This document shows positions 35,026-44,358 of a stretch of DNA of 64,000 bases, in pieces. How positions within the stretch are numbered: the stretch's first letter is position 1; every line of letters begins with the position of its first letter. The notes beneath the pieces were generated by a model. That model made no database searches. It was not told where the DNA came from and saw only the letters and a list, made by a program, of their open reading frames with translations. The translations under genes and the position numbers were made by a program. Source of the DNA: Bdellovibrionales bacterium (lineage in GTDB: Bacteria; Bdellovibrionota; Bdellovibrionia; Bdellovibrionales; UBA1609); NCBI GenBank assembly GCA_019637855.1, contig JAHBUX010000013.1:1-64000 (forward strand), given 5' to 3'.

Positions 35026-35706
35026 CTACTGAAGTGCAAAAGTCACATAGACCGTGACAGCAAGTTCCTGATCGCGCGCCTCGATACCTGGGGACGAGGC
35101 TGTTTCCATCGCCATCTTCATTGCCCCCATGGGACGTGGATGCGGCGGCTCCGGGCTCATCTTATACTCTTCGATGGTCAAAACCTCTCCGACCTTAGAG
35201 GCGCCGGCCTTAGCCATTTTCTCGGCCTTCTGCCGCGCATTTTTTACTGCTTCCTCTAAACACGCCTCTTGCTCTTGTCGCTGTTTGGCCACCGAGAGAA
35301 AGGTGCGCAGTTGCGACGCATTTTGAATTCCCGCTTTGGATCCCAACTCAATAACTTCACCCAAGCGGTTGATGTCGGAGGTTTCAATCTCAAGCCCCAT
35401 CTGAGCGCGATAGCCGCGCAAACGTTGCTTGCCGTTGTCATAGTCGTGCTCGGGGTTCACCGAATAAGTGGACGTCTGCAGCTTCATGTCTTTTAAACTC
35501 AACTTTTTTACATCGCCGCGCAGTTTTTCGTAGAGCTTCATGACTTTGCTGGTGGCTTGCGCTGCCGAGCTCTCCATGAAATCGGCGGTAAGAACAACAC
35601 TGCCGCGATCGGGGGCGGCCTCGCGCGAACATTGTCCAGTCACAGCGACATATTTAATGTTGGCGGCGAATGCCGCCTGCGTAAGACTCATCACTAACCA
35701 AAACAT
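35026..35706 (-). CDS. SIMPL (DUF541) domain exported protein
   Basis: 226 residues with signal peptide MFWLVMSLTQAAFA. The SIMPL/DUF541 pattern is visible: YVAVTGQCSREAAPDRGSVVL, STYSVNPEHDYDNGKQRLRGYRAQ, and a C-terminal KAEKMAKAGASKVGEVLTIEE with a final VTVYVTFAL. The ATG at 35706 is preceded by GGGGGA. SIMPL proteins form ring-like oligomers in the envelope and have diverse or unknown roles. The gene lies 18 bases upstream of the cobalamin riboswitch, so the riboswitch may act on a transcript that includes this gene. Confidence 0.85.
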   Translation of the reverse strand: MFWLVMSLTQAAFAANIKYVAVTGQCSREAAPDRGSVVLTADFMESSAAQATSKVMKLYEKLRGDVKKLSLKDMKLQTSTYSVNPEHDYDNGKQRLRGYRAQMGLEIETSDINRLGEVIELGSKAGIQNASQLRTFLSVAKQRQEQEACLEEAVKNARQKAEKMAKAGASKVGEVLTIEEYKMSPEPPHPRPMGAMKMAMETASSPGIEARDQELAVTVYVTFALQ

Positions 35707-36091
35707 AAATCCCCCAAATGCAGTTGAATCAGTGGTTTTTTTATCAGGCCATAGGTCACGAAGATCCACAAGAGCTGGCCTATTTGCCTGTGGTTTTTTG
35801 TACCAGTTATCAGAGGGAAAAACAGGGCTTGCGGGGGAATGTCGTCCGAGAGTTTCGGACGCAAAGGCATGGGACAGAGCTAAGACTCAGAAAAAACTTT
35901 GGAATCGACGTCCGGTTTGGCGTATGCATGTCCGCCAACCACACAGTAGTCAGCCGATTCCCATTGGCTTCTCACAGGACCATCGTCGTCATTTTATAAT
36001 CGACCCGCTATTTTGAGTTGTCCTGCCAACGCGCAGTTGTTCAAATACCCTAACAATAACCCATTCAGCTGAGTCTCGAAAGGATGTACCT
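35707..36091. other. 385-base intergenic region, no clear gene
   Basis: It holds promoters for the divergent SIMPL and lipoprotein genes. A 7-bp hairpin GTCCGA-GAGT-TTCGGAC (about 35843-35860) is followed by GCAAAGG, which recalls part of the c-di-GMP (GEMM) aptamer (ACGCAAAG), but the other conserved parts do not fit. A 93-codon plus-strand frame at 35718-35999 has no recognisable content. Confidence 0.3.
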
Positions 36092-36469
36092 GTGTACAAG
36101 ATGGTCGTGCTTTTAGTTTTAGGTTCCATGCTCGGTGCTTGCGCGAAAAAAAGCAGCTCCTCAGATTCATCCTCTGAGTCCGTGATCGGCTCTTGCTATT
36201 TCATCATGGGTGGAAACTATGGATGTATGTCGTTTGATGCCAATATCCCACAAGTGGATCGCGCTTCCGCTTGTTCCGGTGCGACCACTTCAGCCGCCTC
36301 CACCTGCCCTAGTTCGTACAAAAATCACGACAGCTACGGTCAGTGCGTATTCACTGATTCGGGCTTTACACTCACCTACCGATTCTATGTCGACATGAGC
36401 GCAGCTGAACAAGTGATGTGCGGATCTATGGACGACAATGGCGGCACTGCCACTTGGCAAGCGGACTGA
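36092..36469 (+). CDS. small Cys-rich lipoprotein, unknown
   Basis: 125 residues. GTG start (an ATG lies three codons on) with AAAGGA seven bases upstream. The signal MVVLLVLGSMLGAC ends in a lipobox LGAC, so it should be an anchored lipoprotein. The mature part has a Ser-rich linker (KKSSSSDSSSES) then seven or so Cys residues (GSCYF, YGCMSF, SACSGATT, STCPSS, GQCVF, VMCGSM), which suggests several disulfides. No family known. Confidence 0.7.
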   Translation: MYKMVVLLVLGSMLGACAKKSSSSDSSSESVIGSCYFIMGGNYGCMSFDANIPQVDRASACSGATTSAASTCPSSYKNHDSYGQCVFTDSGFTLTYRFYVDMSAAEQVMCGSMDDNGGTATWQAD

Positions 36470-36481
36470 TCCCACACAGGA

Positions 36482-36504
36482 GCGACGGCCTAACTGGCCA
36501 TCGC
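36482..36504 (+). terminator. stem-loop after the lipoprotein gene
   Basis: GCGACGGCC-TAACT-GGCCATCGC (8 paired bases, one mismatch), 13 bases after the stop. Only a short T run (CTCTTTG) follows, so a weak or Rho-assisted terminator. Confidence 0.45.
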
Positions 36505-36630
36505 CGCTCTTTGCACTTTGGCCGCATTACGCGAAACCGCAACATTTTTTGAAAAACCTTCTTCCCTATTGTTTTATCTATTGTGGCAAGTCATACAAGG
36601 TGTGCTGTAGGACAGATGCTGGAGGTCGCC

Positions 36631-37077
36631 ATGGCAAACAAATCCTTTGAAGAGCAGTACCCAGGGTATGCACTCATTCCTGAGAAAAAGGCCAAACGTC
36701 GTTTGGAATGGGCCATGATCTGGATCACCTCTCTCTCCTTGGTGATCGCGATCCCACTGTTGATGCTCTGGCTCCTAGGAGTGAGAAGCATACCGACGCC
36801 CAATATGGCCAGCAGCGTTCGCTTTAACACTTCCCGATTGGCGAGCGTGGCAACAATGCAATCCAAAGCCGGCAATCACGACGAAGCCGTCCGTAGCTTC
36901 GCTCGTTATTTTGAACTGGGCGGCCAGGACGCCAACATCATGGCTCTTTATGCCTTTTCGCTCTCCGAACTGGGCCGCCGGGCAGAAGCCATCGAATGGT
37001 CACGTAAGGCCATCGCCACTTCGCCCGACTCCAAGGCCGCCAAGATGATCAACGACGCGCTGGAACCTAAGAATTAG
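36631..37077 (+). CDS. small membrane-anchored TPR protein
   Basis: 148 residues from ATG 36631, chosen for GGAGG five bases upstream. One membrane helix (WAMIWITSLSLVIAIPLLMLWLLGV, residues ~27-50) is followed by TPR-like repeats (ASVATMQSKAGNHDEAVRSFARYFELGG and LYAFSLSELGRRAEAIEWSRKAIA). The TPR part likely faces the periplasm. It converges exactly on the TolC-like gene with no spacer. Confidence 0.65.
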   Translation: MANKSFEEQYPGYALIPEKKAKRRLEWAMIWITSLSLVIAIPLLMLWLLGVRSIPTPNMASSVRFNTSRLASVATMQSKAGNHDEAVRSFARYFELGGQDANIMALYAFSLSELGRRAEAIEWSRKAIATSPDSKAAKMINDALEPKN

Positions 37078-38328
37078 CTACTTGCCGATCTTAGAAAGAA
37101 CATGCGATCGCGCGATCTGAAAATCGCGGATCATATTTAAGCGCTTCATTCTCATAGCTAAAAGCTTCTCGCTCGCCCCCAGAACATCGGGTGAGTTTTT
37201 CACCCCGCGCGTGTACTCAGCCTGTGTCAAACGATAGTAACGTTCTGCACTAGCGATGTTCTCATCCGCCTCGTGCACGCGATCGTGCAGAAACTTGAGT
37301 TCATCGAATTCCTTTTCAATGTGGGCTTCGTTGCGCTTGTGTTCGTAATCCGCAATCAATTTGGCGGCACTCGCCTCCATACGCAGGGCTGCCGACTCAC
37401 TGCGAGCGGTGAGTCCGTCAAACGGACCGAACTTTAAACGCAGGCCAACCACGCTTTCTTGCCGTTCGCGAGTCGCCGATGGTTCCTCTTCACGTTGGTT
37501 GTACTGATTCCAGCCCGCGTAGGCATCAAGGCGTGGCAACCAAAAACGCGAAGCCTCACGCGCAGCAAGATCGGCTTCAGTCGAGAGGAGCTGCGCTGGT
37601 TTAACCAAGAATTCGTGATCCTCATGCGTGTGACGAATCTCGCTTTCCCACTCGTCGCCATGCTTAAGTTCCGTCTCCGTCTGCAACGTTTGACTGGGCT
37701 CATATCCCAAAAGGACCAAGAGGTCTCTCGAGGACGAGCGGCGATCGAGTTCGATTTGACTTAGATCGCGCTTAAGATCGATGGCGTTCATTTCGAATTC
37801 CAAACGATCGCTCTCGGTCGCCACCCCGCTCTTCAACCGGCGATTCGCGGCTTTGAGATTGGCCGAGTTGACTTCATTCATCTCTTTAAGCACGCGAGAA
37901 ACATTGTTTGCATAAACAATGTTCCAGTAGGTTTCGCGCGCTTTGGCCAATTCTCCCGCAAGTTTCCCCTTCATCTCGAAGTCTTTGCGCGCGGCACGTG
38001 CGGCCAGCACTCTCTCCTGCAGCCGATCGCGACCGCCGTTGTAAAGGTTCAGATTGAGCTCGGCACCGTATTCGGGTTGCGTCTTCTGCTCCTGTGTTCC
38101 CGTCTTAAAGCCCTCTTGCGCCGCATGGGCTTCGAGCCGCGGCAGGAAAGAACGCTCCAGATGCCCCTGCCGAGCTTTGGCGGCGGAGACCTCGCGTACA
38201 GAGGCCTGAATGCGCTCGTTACGTGTTTCCACCAAGCGTTTAATATCTTCGAACTTCACATTCACAGTTTGAGCGGAAGCCAGGAGGGGAAAAAAGAATA
38301 AGATCAAAGAATTCACCATCAACCTCAT
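37078..38328 (-). CDS. TolC-like outer membrane efflux protein
   Basis: 416 residues, signal peptide MRLMVNSLILFFFPLLASA. It has two TolC/OEP repeats: long helices with LKAANRRLKSGVATESDRLEFEMNAI, and the second copy with AQAEYTRGVKNSPDVLGASEKLL. It forms the outer-membrane duct for an RND pump. It is the last gene of the metal efflux operon and overlaps the His-rich gene by 4 bases (ATGA). An internal HTHEDHEF stretch is unusual and might bind metal. Confidence 0.88.
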   Translation of the reverse strand: MRLMVNSLILFFFPLLASAQTVNVKFEDIKRLVETRNERIQASVREVSAAKARQGHLERSFLPRLEAHAAQEGFKTGTQEQKTQPEYGAELNLNLYNGGRDRLQERVLAARAARKDFEMKGKLAGELAKARETYWNIVYANNVSRVLKEMNEVNSANLKAANRRLKSGVATESDRLEFEMNAIDLKRDLSQIELDRRSSSRDLLVLLGYEPSQTLQTETELKHGDEWESEIRHTHEDHEFLVKPAQLLSTEADLAAREASRFWLPRLDAYAGWNQYNQREEEPSATRERQESVVGLRLKFGPFDGLTARSESAALRMEASAAKLIADYEHKRNEAHIEKEFDELKFLHDRVHEADENIASAERYYRLTQAEYTRGVKNSPDVLGASEKLLAMRMKRLNMIRDFQIARSHVLSKIGK

Positions 38329-38738
38329 TTCTTCGGCTCAACAGTCCACTTCACCGCATCCTTGTGACCACCTTGATGAATGGTCAAGACTACGGTGAAA
38401 CGATGGGCACCTTTGGGGTCGACCGCAGCTTCCCAATGATCGCCGGCAGTTTTAAGTTCAAGAGGTTGCGCCTTTTGACGGGGGAACTCGATGGTCGCGG
38501 TCGCCGGAAAACGGCTCAGCGGCGCGGCCGCAAGCTTTCCGGGAGAAACGGGCTCTTTTTCAAATGGAAAAATCTGTAGCGTTTTGTCTTTGTAAACCAG
38601 CTCCAAATGCACAGTTTCAAGTGAGCGTAAAATTCCGCCCTTTTGCACTGGTAGAGCGCTAGGACCATGATCATGACCCTCGTGGGCAAAAGTGGAAAAG
38701 GAGAAAAAGAGAGCAGCGCTGAAAATCAATTTATACAT
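38325..38738 (-). CDS. exported His-rich protein in RND metal operon
   Basis: 137 residues from ATG 38738. Signal peptide MYKLIFSAALFFSFSTFA leads to a mature start HEGHDHGP, a metal-binding cluster. The rest is beta-like with VHLELVYKDKTLQIFPF. It overlaps the RND gene by 8 bases and the TolC gene by 4. Similar His-rich periplasmic proteins sit in Cus/Czc-type operons and may pass metal to the pump. Confidence 0.7.
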   Translation of the reverse strand: MYKLIFSAALFFSFSTFAHEGHDHGPSALPVQKGGILRSLETVHLELVYKDKTLQIFPFEKEPVSPGKLAAAPLSRFPATATIEFPRQKAQPLELKTAGDHWEAAVDPKGAHRFTVVLTIHQGGHKDAVKWTVEPKK

Positions 38739-41700
38739 CGGTGTTTTCCTTCTGCGGTTGAGTGGCCGCACGACGGCCATAGTTAAAAAATATAACGGGT
38801 GTGACCAAAATATCGAGCAATGTCGAGCTGATCAGGCCGCCGACGATCACCACGGCGACAGGATGAAGAATCTCTGAGCCCGGCTGCTGTTTGGCGAACA
38901 CCAGAGGCATAAGTGCTAGCGCCGTCACCGCAGCTGTCATCAGCACAGGGACCAGACGCTCTTGCGAACCACGAATGATCGTTTGACGCGAAAACTCCTG
39001 CCCCTCTTGCCGAATCAGATGCAGATAGTGCGAAATCATCATAATGCCATTACGCGAGGCGATTCCGCACAAAGTGACAAAACCGATCAAGCTAGCCACG
39101 GTGAGATTGCGCTCGGTCAAAAACAAAAGCACCAGTCCACCAATAAAGGCAAAGGGAATGGTCAACATGACCTGGGCCGTGATCCTCCATGAACGGAAGT
39201 TCAGGTATAGCAAAAGCGCGATGGCCGCCAATGCAAGAACGCCATATAGCCCGATCCTACGTGAGGCCTCCTGTTGAGCTTCGAACTGCCCTCCGTAGGT
39301 GATGAAATACCCTTGTGGTACAGGAACACTGGCGCCGATTTGCTGACGCACGTCCGCGATCAAACTGCCCAAATCTCGCCCTGAGGCATTGGCCGAAACC
39401 ACGATGCGGCGCTGAGCATTTTCGCGGCTGATTTCATTAGGCCCTTCCGATTCGTAAATATCCGCCACATCTTTCAAACGAACGCGCTGACCGGTGGGCA
39501 TGGTCTTGATCACGGTCTCACCCATTTTTTCCGGTGACTGGCGAGAAGCCTCGTCGAAGCGATAAAACAGATCGAACGAACGTTGCTCATCGATAATCTG
39601 AGCGACGATCTGGCCATTAAAAGCGGACTCCGCCAGCTCCGTGATCTCACCCGCGCTAATTCCAAAACGAGCGGCCTGGTCACGCAACACATGAATCTTG
39701 AGCTGCGGAATCAAGCCCTGCTGCTCAACGCGCAAGTCAACTAAACCAGGGACACTCTCTACCGCCGTATATATTTCAGCAGCCGTCTTACGCAAAGTCG
39801 CCAAATCACCACCGAAGACTTTGATCGCGATTTGGGCACTGACCCCAGACAGCATATGATCGATCAAGTGCGAAATTGGCTGCCCCACGTTGGTGGAAAT
39901 GCCTGTGATCGCACTTAAACGATCACGCACGTCTTGTAGAATGGCGGCACGCGAACGCGTGCTGTCCGGCTTGAAGTCCACATCGATCTCGCTGACGTTA
40001 ACACCCATCGCATGTTCATCTTGCTCCGCTCGACCTGTTCGGCGCGATACGGATTTGACCTCGGGCACCTCCATGATTTTCTTTTCGGCTTCAAGTCCGA
40101 GACGATTGGACTCTTGCAAAGAAACACCCGGCGGCGAAAACACCGAGATCATCGCCGTCCCCTCATTGAACTGCGGCAGGAAGTCTCGACCCATAAACGG
40201 CAACAAAGAAACGGCCATCACAAAGAGCAGCGCCGCAGCAGCGGCCACCGCCCTTGGACGATCTAAAATGCGTTCCAAGATATTGGCATCTCGCTCCTTC
40301 AACCAACGCACCAACCGCGTCTCTTGCGCGTGCTTCTTTCCAGCCAGCAGATAGGAGGCCAACACCGGAGTCACCGTCAATGACACGAGGAGTGAAGAGG
40401 CCAAAGCCGAAAGATAGGCCACAGCCAACGGCAGGAACAGACGCCCCTCCAAACCGCTAAGATTGAATAAAGGAACGAAAACCAACGCAATCACCAATGT
40501 CGCCAAAACGATCGAATTACGCACTTCGCTCGAGGCCTCGTAAACCACCTTCAATACGGGCAAAGGCTTGGCGAGCGCTCGGTTTTCACGTAGACGGCGA
40601 AAGATGTTTTCGGCATCGACGATGGAGTCATCGACCAGCTCGCCAATGGCGATAGCCAAGCCTCCAAGAGTCATCGTGTTCACCGACAGCCCAAAGTAGC
40701 GAAAGACGATAAAGGTCACAAAGAAAGAGAGTGGAATGGCAGCCAATGTGATCAGACTCAAGCGCAGATTGGCTAAGAAGATCAGCAACACTATAAACAC
40801 CAACACCGTGCCGAACTCAAGCTTGCTGCGGATGCCACTGATGGCCGCGTGGATAAAGTTCGCTTGCTTGAAAACGTCGGTGTTAACGATAAGATCTTCC
40901 GGCAAAGTCGGCTTCAGCTCTGAAACGGCGCGGTCAATCGCATCCGTGACCGAGACCGTATCGGCGCCCGGCTGCTTCTGCACCACCATGACCACGGCGG
41001 GCTGTCCCATATAGCTACCGTCACCGCGCTTGGTGCGGGCCCCCTCTTTGACCTCGGCGATCTCTTTGACCAGAACGGGCCGGCCAAAATGCAAGCCGAC
41101 CACGGTAGAGCGAATGTCTTCGAGATCCGTCACCGCACCGATGTTGCGAATCAGGACTTCGCGTTTGCCGTCATCATAAAAACCGCCACTGGTGTTATGG
41201 CTGATTTTTTCCAGGGCTTGGTCAATCTGCTCGAGCGTAAGCATTTTCTGCGAAAGTTTGTCGGCCGAAATATGAATTTGAAACTGGCGCAGTCCCCCAC
41301 CGATGGAGATCACCTGGGCAACGCCGGGAATCGACAACAGCCGGGGACGCAAAGTCCACTCGGCCAACGTGCGCAGTTCCACCGGCGAGATCGAGCCCCG
41401 TGGTGAAGACAAGGCAATCTGTTGGATCTGCCCCATCAAACTGGCGATGGGGGCCAAAACCGGTTGTACATCCTTGGGCAAACGTTCGCTGGCCAACTGC
41501 AGTTTCTCCGCGACCAGCTGCCGTGCCCGATAAAGATCCGTGCCCCAAGCGAACTCAAGATAAACAATCGACAGGCCAACGCCTGAGGTCGAACGCACGC
41601 GCTCCAACCCGGGCAAACCGTTGATGGCGTTTTCAACTGGCAAGGTGATAAGCGCCTCCACCTCTTCGGGCGCACGGCCGTGACCTTCGGTCATCACGGT

Positions 41701-41841
41701 GACGGTGGGCTTAGTCAGTTCTGGGAAAACATCGATGGGCAATTTACTTAGGCTTAACCCGCCATAGACAACGACGGCGGCGGCCAAAGCTAGAGTCAAA
41801 AGTCGGTTTCGCAATGCGGACCGAATGATAAAGTTCAACAC
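38731..41841 (-). CDS. RND heavy-metal efflux pump (CzcA/CusA-like)
   Basis: 1036 residues, 12 predicted membrane helices with two large periplasmic loops. It opens MLNFIIRSALRNRLLTLALA and has the HME-type features GGLAIAIGELVDDSIVDAENIFRRL (helix 4, proton relay Asp pair) and the second-half GFVTLCGIASRNGIMM. GTG start at 41841 with GGAGG seven bases upstream. The pump drives cation export with proton flow. The operon has no adaptor (HlyD-type) gene, which an RND pump normally needs. Metal specificity cannot be read from sequence alone. Confidence 0.92.
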   Translation of the reverse strand: MLNFIIRSALRNRLLTLALAAAVVVYGGLSLSKLPIDVFPELTKPTVTVMTEGHGRAPEEVEALITLPVENAINGLPGLERVRSTSGVGLSIVYLEFAWGTDLYRARQLVAEKLQLASERLPKDVQPVLAPIASLMGQIQQIALSSPRGSISPVELRTLAEWTLRPRLLSIPGVAQVISIGGGLRQFQIHISADKLSQKMLTLEQIDQALEKISHNTSGGFYDDGKREVLIRNIGAVTDLEDIRSTVVGLHFGRPVLVKEIAEVKEGARTKRGDGSYMGQPAVVMVVQKQPGADTVSVTDAIDRAVSELKPTLPEDLIVNTDVFKQANFIHAAISGIRSKLEFGTVLVFIVLLIFLANLRLSLITLAAIPLSFFVTFIVFRYFGLSVNTMTLGGLAIAIGELVDDSIVDAENIFRRLRENRALAKPLPVLKVVYEASSEVRNSIVLATLVIALVFVPLFNLSGLEGRLFLPLAVAYLSALASSLLVSLTVTPVLASYLLAGKKHAQETRLVRWLKERDANILERILDRPRAVAAAAALLFVMAVSLLPFMGRDFLPQFNEGTAMISVFSPPGVSLQESNRLGLEAEKKIMEVPEVKSVSRRTGRAEQDEHAMGVNVSEIDVDFKPDSTRSRAAILQDVRDRLSAITGISTNVGQPISHLIDHMLSGVSAQIAIKVFGGDLATLRKTAAEIYTAVESVPGLVDLRVEQQGLIPQLKIHVLRDQAARFGISAGEITELAESAFNGQIVAQIIDEQRSFDLFYRFDEASRQSPEKMGETVIKTMPTGQRVRLKDVADIYESEGPNEISRENAQRRIVVSANASGRDLGSLIADVRQQIGASVPVPQGYFITYGGQFEAQQEASRRIGLYGVLALAAIALLLYLNFRSWRITAQVMLTIPFAFIGGLVLLFLTERNLTVASLIGFVTLCGIASRNGIMMISHYLHLIRQEGQEFSRQTIIRGSQERLVPVLMTAAVTALALMPLVFAKQQPGSEILHPVAVVIVGGLISSTLLDILVTPVIFFNYGRRAATQPQKENTDV

Positions 41842-41893
41842 GAGGAGCCTCCGAAAAAAGAAACGTAGAGATTTTTAGAGTGAGCGTGAAACG

Positions 41894-42208
41894 CTAGATC
41901 TTTGGAGGCTGAAAGGGGCCTTCAAGCCATGGCGAAGGCGCGAAGAGAAGAGTCAGAGCCCAATAGGCAGGTCGTGGCGGAGAAGGCTGGGAAACCGCGA
42001 TGGGGCTACGACCATTATATATGGGATGATGAGAGCAGCTGTTGTGATGCGCAGGACAAGAGCAGTCGTGTTCTTGCTGCGATTGCGCGGTTTGCTTTAG
42101 GTCGCTGCAGGATTGCTCGTCTTGACAAAGGTCGACAACGTGCGCGCCCGCCACCGAGGTGATCCCCGTAGAAAGCGTCAGCAGAAGCAGCACCAACAAT
42201 CTAACCAT
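41894..42208 (-). CDS. small exported Cys/His-rich protein, start of efflux operon
   Basis: 104 residues. ATG 42208 has GGTGAGG just upstream and begins a signal peptide MVRLLVLLLLTLSTGITSVAGA. The mature part is rich in Cys and His (VDLCQDEQSCSDL, HDCSCPAHHNSCSHHP), a probable metal site. It precedes the pump by 52 bases. Likely a metal-binding or sensing partner of the efflux system, inferred from context and residues. Confidence 0.65.
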   Translation of the reverse strand: MVRLLVLLLLTLSTGITSVAGAHVVDLCQDEQSCSDLKQTAQSQQEHDCSCPAHHNSCSHHPIYNGRSPIAVSQPSPPRPAYWALTLLFAPSPWLEGPFQPPKI

Positions 42209-42306
42209 GTCCTCACCATAGGACCGGCCTGAACGAAGGTCAAACTTTGTCGAATCTAGACATTCATCCAGCTGTTTTCGCATTAAGAGAGGATTACAAC
42301 TATATA

Positions 42307-43584
42307 ATGACGTCCATTTTTCGCACTCTTATCGCTCTGATGTTCGCCTTCAACTTCAGCTTCGCTAACGCCGAGATTAAATTCCCGGAAAAACCCAAAG
42401 GCCTCACTTCTGAGCAAGTGAAAACTCTAAGGCAGGCGCGCCTACAAGCGTACATCGATCACTTCAATCACGAGGTGAAATCCGGCGCAGATATCGAACC
42501 GAAGCTTCTCAGCGGCCTGATAAAACCTAAATATCTAGAAGAATTGCGCCCCATTTTCAAAAGTCTGGGCACTGCTCCCAAACTGGTTCGCGACGATGAA
42601 ACTTTGGTCGTGAAAATGCCCGACAAAGACTATCGCATCGAGTTTCGCGAAAAGAATCAGGTGAAAGTAAATGGCGAGCTGTGGACTTTCGATCCCACGT
42701 CACCGTGGTTACCTCAGATGGCCATTCTTGAAAAGAAGCTGGGAATAAGAAAAACGGCGCTCTTTTCCATTCTTCTCCCCGACGCGGATGCGGCGTTGCC
42801 AGCGATCCCTGCCATCGTATGGATATGTGGGATTCTGGGGCCTTTACTCGTCTCCAACCTAGGCAACAACGCTCTGGAAAGAGCCGGTCAAGGCACCTGC
42901 TGGCTGCTCTCCCTTACCGGATGGCGCCCCTGGAACGGCCCCGGTTGGTGTACCGAATGGAAGAAGAACAAAGACGAGCAAAATCGCTTGGCCGCGCTGG
43001 AGGCCGCAAAAAACAAGAAGAGTTCGCCTAATAGAGATTGGGTTCCGCGCCGACCGGAATGCCCGAAGGGAGAGTACTACACGGCGCAGATGAAAGAGGT
43101 TGAAGGCAACAAATCCAATTCAGATTGGTTTAGGTTTTCGGCCAAAACAAAGGCTTCCAAAATCACAGCTGCCTATATCTTCGATGACAAACCGGAAACG
43201 ATAAACGACCCGGAAAAGGAAGCTATCATAAAATTCGTTTACGATGAGGACACTCCTCCGAATCTTGTCAGCCTGCAATTTAGGAATGACCGTTTTCGTA
43301 AAGGCGATCCCTGGTCGACAGAATACACCTCTTTTTACTTCACCGATGATCCGACCCAAATTCCTCCGCAGTTCAGAGACGTCGCCCCCAAGCTCGCTGC
43401 CTTTGCCGAATCAGCCCAAGTATGGGTAGATACCTGCGCGCAAATGGCAAAAGCGGCGCAGTGGGATCGCCCCGAAGCCGAGGCCAGTGCTCAAAAGATG
43501 ATGGAGCAGCCCGTCGCGCCAGTACCGCTGACGCCGAAACCGCCCGTGGTACCCGTGTCAAAAGAAGTGCCCGTTTCGCAATAG
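42307..43584 (+). CDS. exported protein of unknown function, 425 residues
   Basis: Signal peptide MTSIFRTLIALMFAFNFSFANA from ATG 42307 (the frame is open 20 codons upstream). After a helical first part (residues ~20-140) there is one hydrophobic stretch (IPAIVWICGILGPLLVSNL, ~165-185), then Cys residues (GQGTCWLL, PGWCTEW, PECPKG), a charged beta-rich part and a Pro-rich C-terminus (VAPVPLTPKPPVVPVSKEV). No family recognised. Confidence 0.65.
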   Translation: MTSIFRTLIALMFAFNFSFANAEIKFPEKPKGLTSEQVKTLRQARLQAYIDHFNHEVKSGADIEPKLLSGLIKPKYLEELRPIFKSLGTAPKLVRDDETLVVKMPDKDYRIEFREKNQVKVNGELWTFDPTSPWLPQMAILEKKLGIRKTALFSILLPDADAALPAIPAIVWICGILGPLLVSNLGNNALERAGQGTCWLLSLTGWRPWNGPGWCTEWKKNKDEQNRLAALEAAKNKKSSPNRDWVPRRPECPKGEYYTAQMKEVEGNKSNSDWFRFSAKTKASKITAAYIFDDKPETINDPEKEAIIKFVYDEDTPPNLVSLQFRNDRFRKGDPWSTEYTSFYFTDDPTQIPPQFRDVAPKLAAFAESAQVWVDTCAQMAKAAQWDRPEAEASAQKMMEQPVAPVPLTPKPPVVPVSKEVPVSQ

Positions 43585-43595
43585 TAAACGCTCCG

Positions 43596-43610
43596 AAACA
43601 ACAGTTGTTT
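43596..43610. promoter_or_regulatory. 15-bp perfect palindrome upstream of the response regulator
   Basis: AAACAAC-A-GTTGTTT overlaps a possible -35 (TTGTTT) with AATACT 18 bases later as -10. The one-base centre rules out a hairpin, so a dimeric regulator site is more likely, perhaps for autoregulation. Confidence 0.4.
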
Positions 43611-43665
43611 TCGCCGGCGCGTCCATGCAATACTCCCTCCTAATCGATTTAAGGGGAGCTCCTAT

Positions 43666-44358
43666 ATGCATCGCATACTGTTGGTGGAGGATTCCGAATC
43701 CAGCCTTAAAGTTGTGCAAAGCGCTTTAAGCAATGATGACACACAGCTTATCATCGCGCGCACGCTGAGCGACGCTCGTAAAATTACTGAGGAACAAAGC
43801 AATTTTGACCTTATTCTTTTGGATATCACTTTGCCCGACGGCGAAGGTTCCACCTTGATGGACCATTGGTCCGCTAGCCCACGCCTACGTCGCACTCCGG
43901 TGGTCTTTTTGACGGGGAAAGAAGACGTCGACAGCAAAGTGGCTGCCTTTGCACGCGGCGCGGATGACTACATTGTGAAACCTGTCAGCCCACGCGAGCT
44001 AAAAGCCAGGGTGGATGCGCGCTTACGCCGCTCTGTTTCCACCCCCGAGGTGATTCGCCGCGGCCTTTTGGCGCTGCATTTCCCGATGATGCGCGCCACC
44101 GTGATGCTGAATGGTGTCGAAACACCTATTGAACTGACCTCTAAAGAGTTTCGTTTGGTCGCACTCTTGGCGCAGAACGAAGGCCAAGTGTACTCGCGCT
44201 CGGAATTGGTGCGCGCGGTGTGGGGCAGAGATTTAGACGTGGTGAATCGCACGGTGGATTCACATATCTGTGGCGCCCGCCGCAAGCTCGGCCCGGCCGG
44301 TAAGTACATCGAGTCCGTGACCGGATCTGGTTACCGCTTTATGGCGGAAACCCACTGA
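43666..44358 (+). CDS. OmpR-family response regulator
   Basis: 230 residues. Receiver domain with acidic pocket VEDSESS, phospho-Asp in LILLDITLPDGEG (~residue 51), Thr in VVFLTGKED and Lys in DDYIVKPVSPREL. The C-terminal winged helix ends RTVDSHICGARRKLGPAGKYIESVTGSGYRF. There is no adjacent histidine kinase. ATGA overlap with the cyclic-nucleotide-binding gene couples the two. Confidence 0.9.
   Translation: MHRILLVEDSESSLKVVQSALSNDDTQLIIARTLSDARKITEEQSNFDLILLDITLPDGEGSTLMDHWSASPRLRRTPVVFLTGKEDVDSKVAAFARGADDYIVKPVSPRELKARVDARLRRSVSTPEVIRRGLLALHFPMMRATVMLNGVETPIELTSKEFRLVALLAQNEGQVYSRSELVRAVWGRDLDVVNRTVDSHICGARRKLGPAGKYIESVTGSGYRFMAETH

Noticed and set aside
35821-35900. Possible c-di-GMP (GEMM) riboswitch: hairpin followed by GGACGCAAAGGC
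   Set aside because: Only the ACGCAAAG part fits; the GGCAAACC strand and the second hairpin with its receptor are not recognisable, so I mention it only in the intergenic entry.
41894-42208. Missing RND adaptor encoded by the 104-residue Cys/His-rich gene
   Set aside because: It is far too short and lacks the lipoyl and coiled-coil hairpin of adaptor proteins.
43596-43610. AAACAACAGTTGTTT as a terminator of the preceding gene
   Set aside because: A one-base loop cannot form a hairpin; an operator is more likely.
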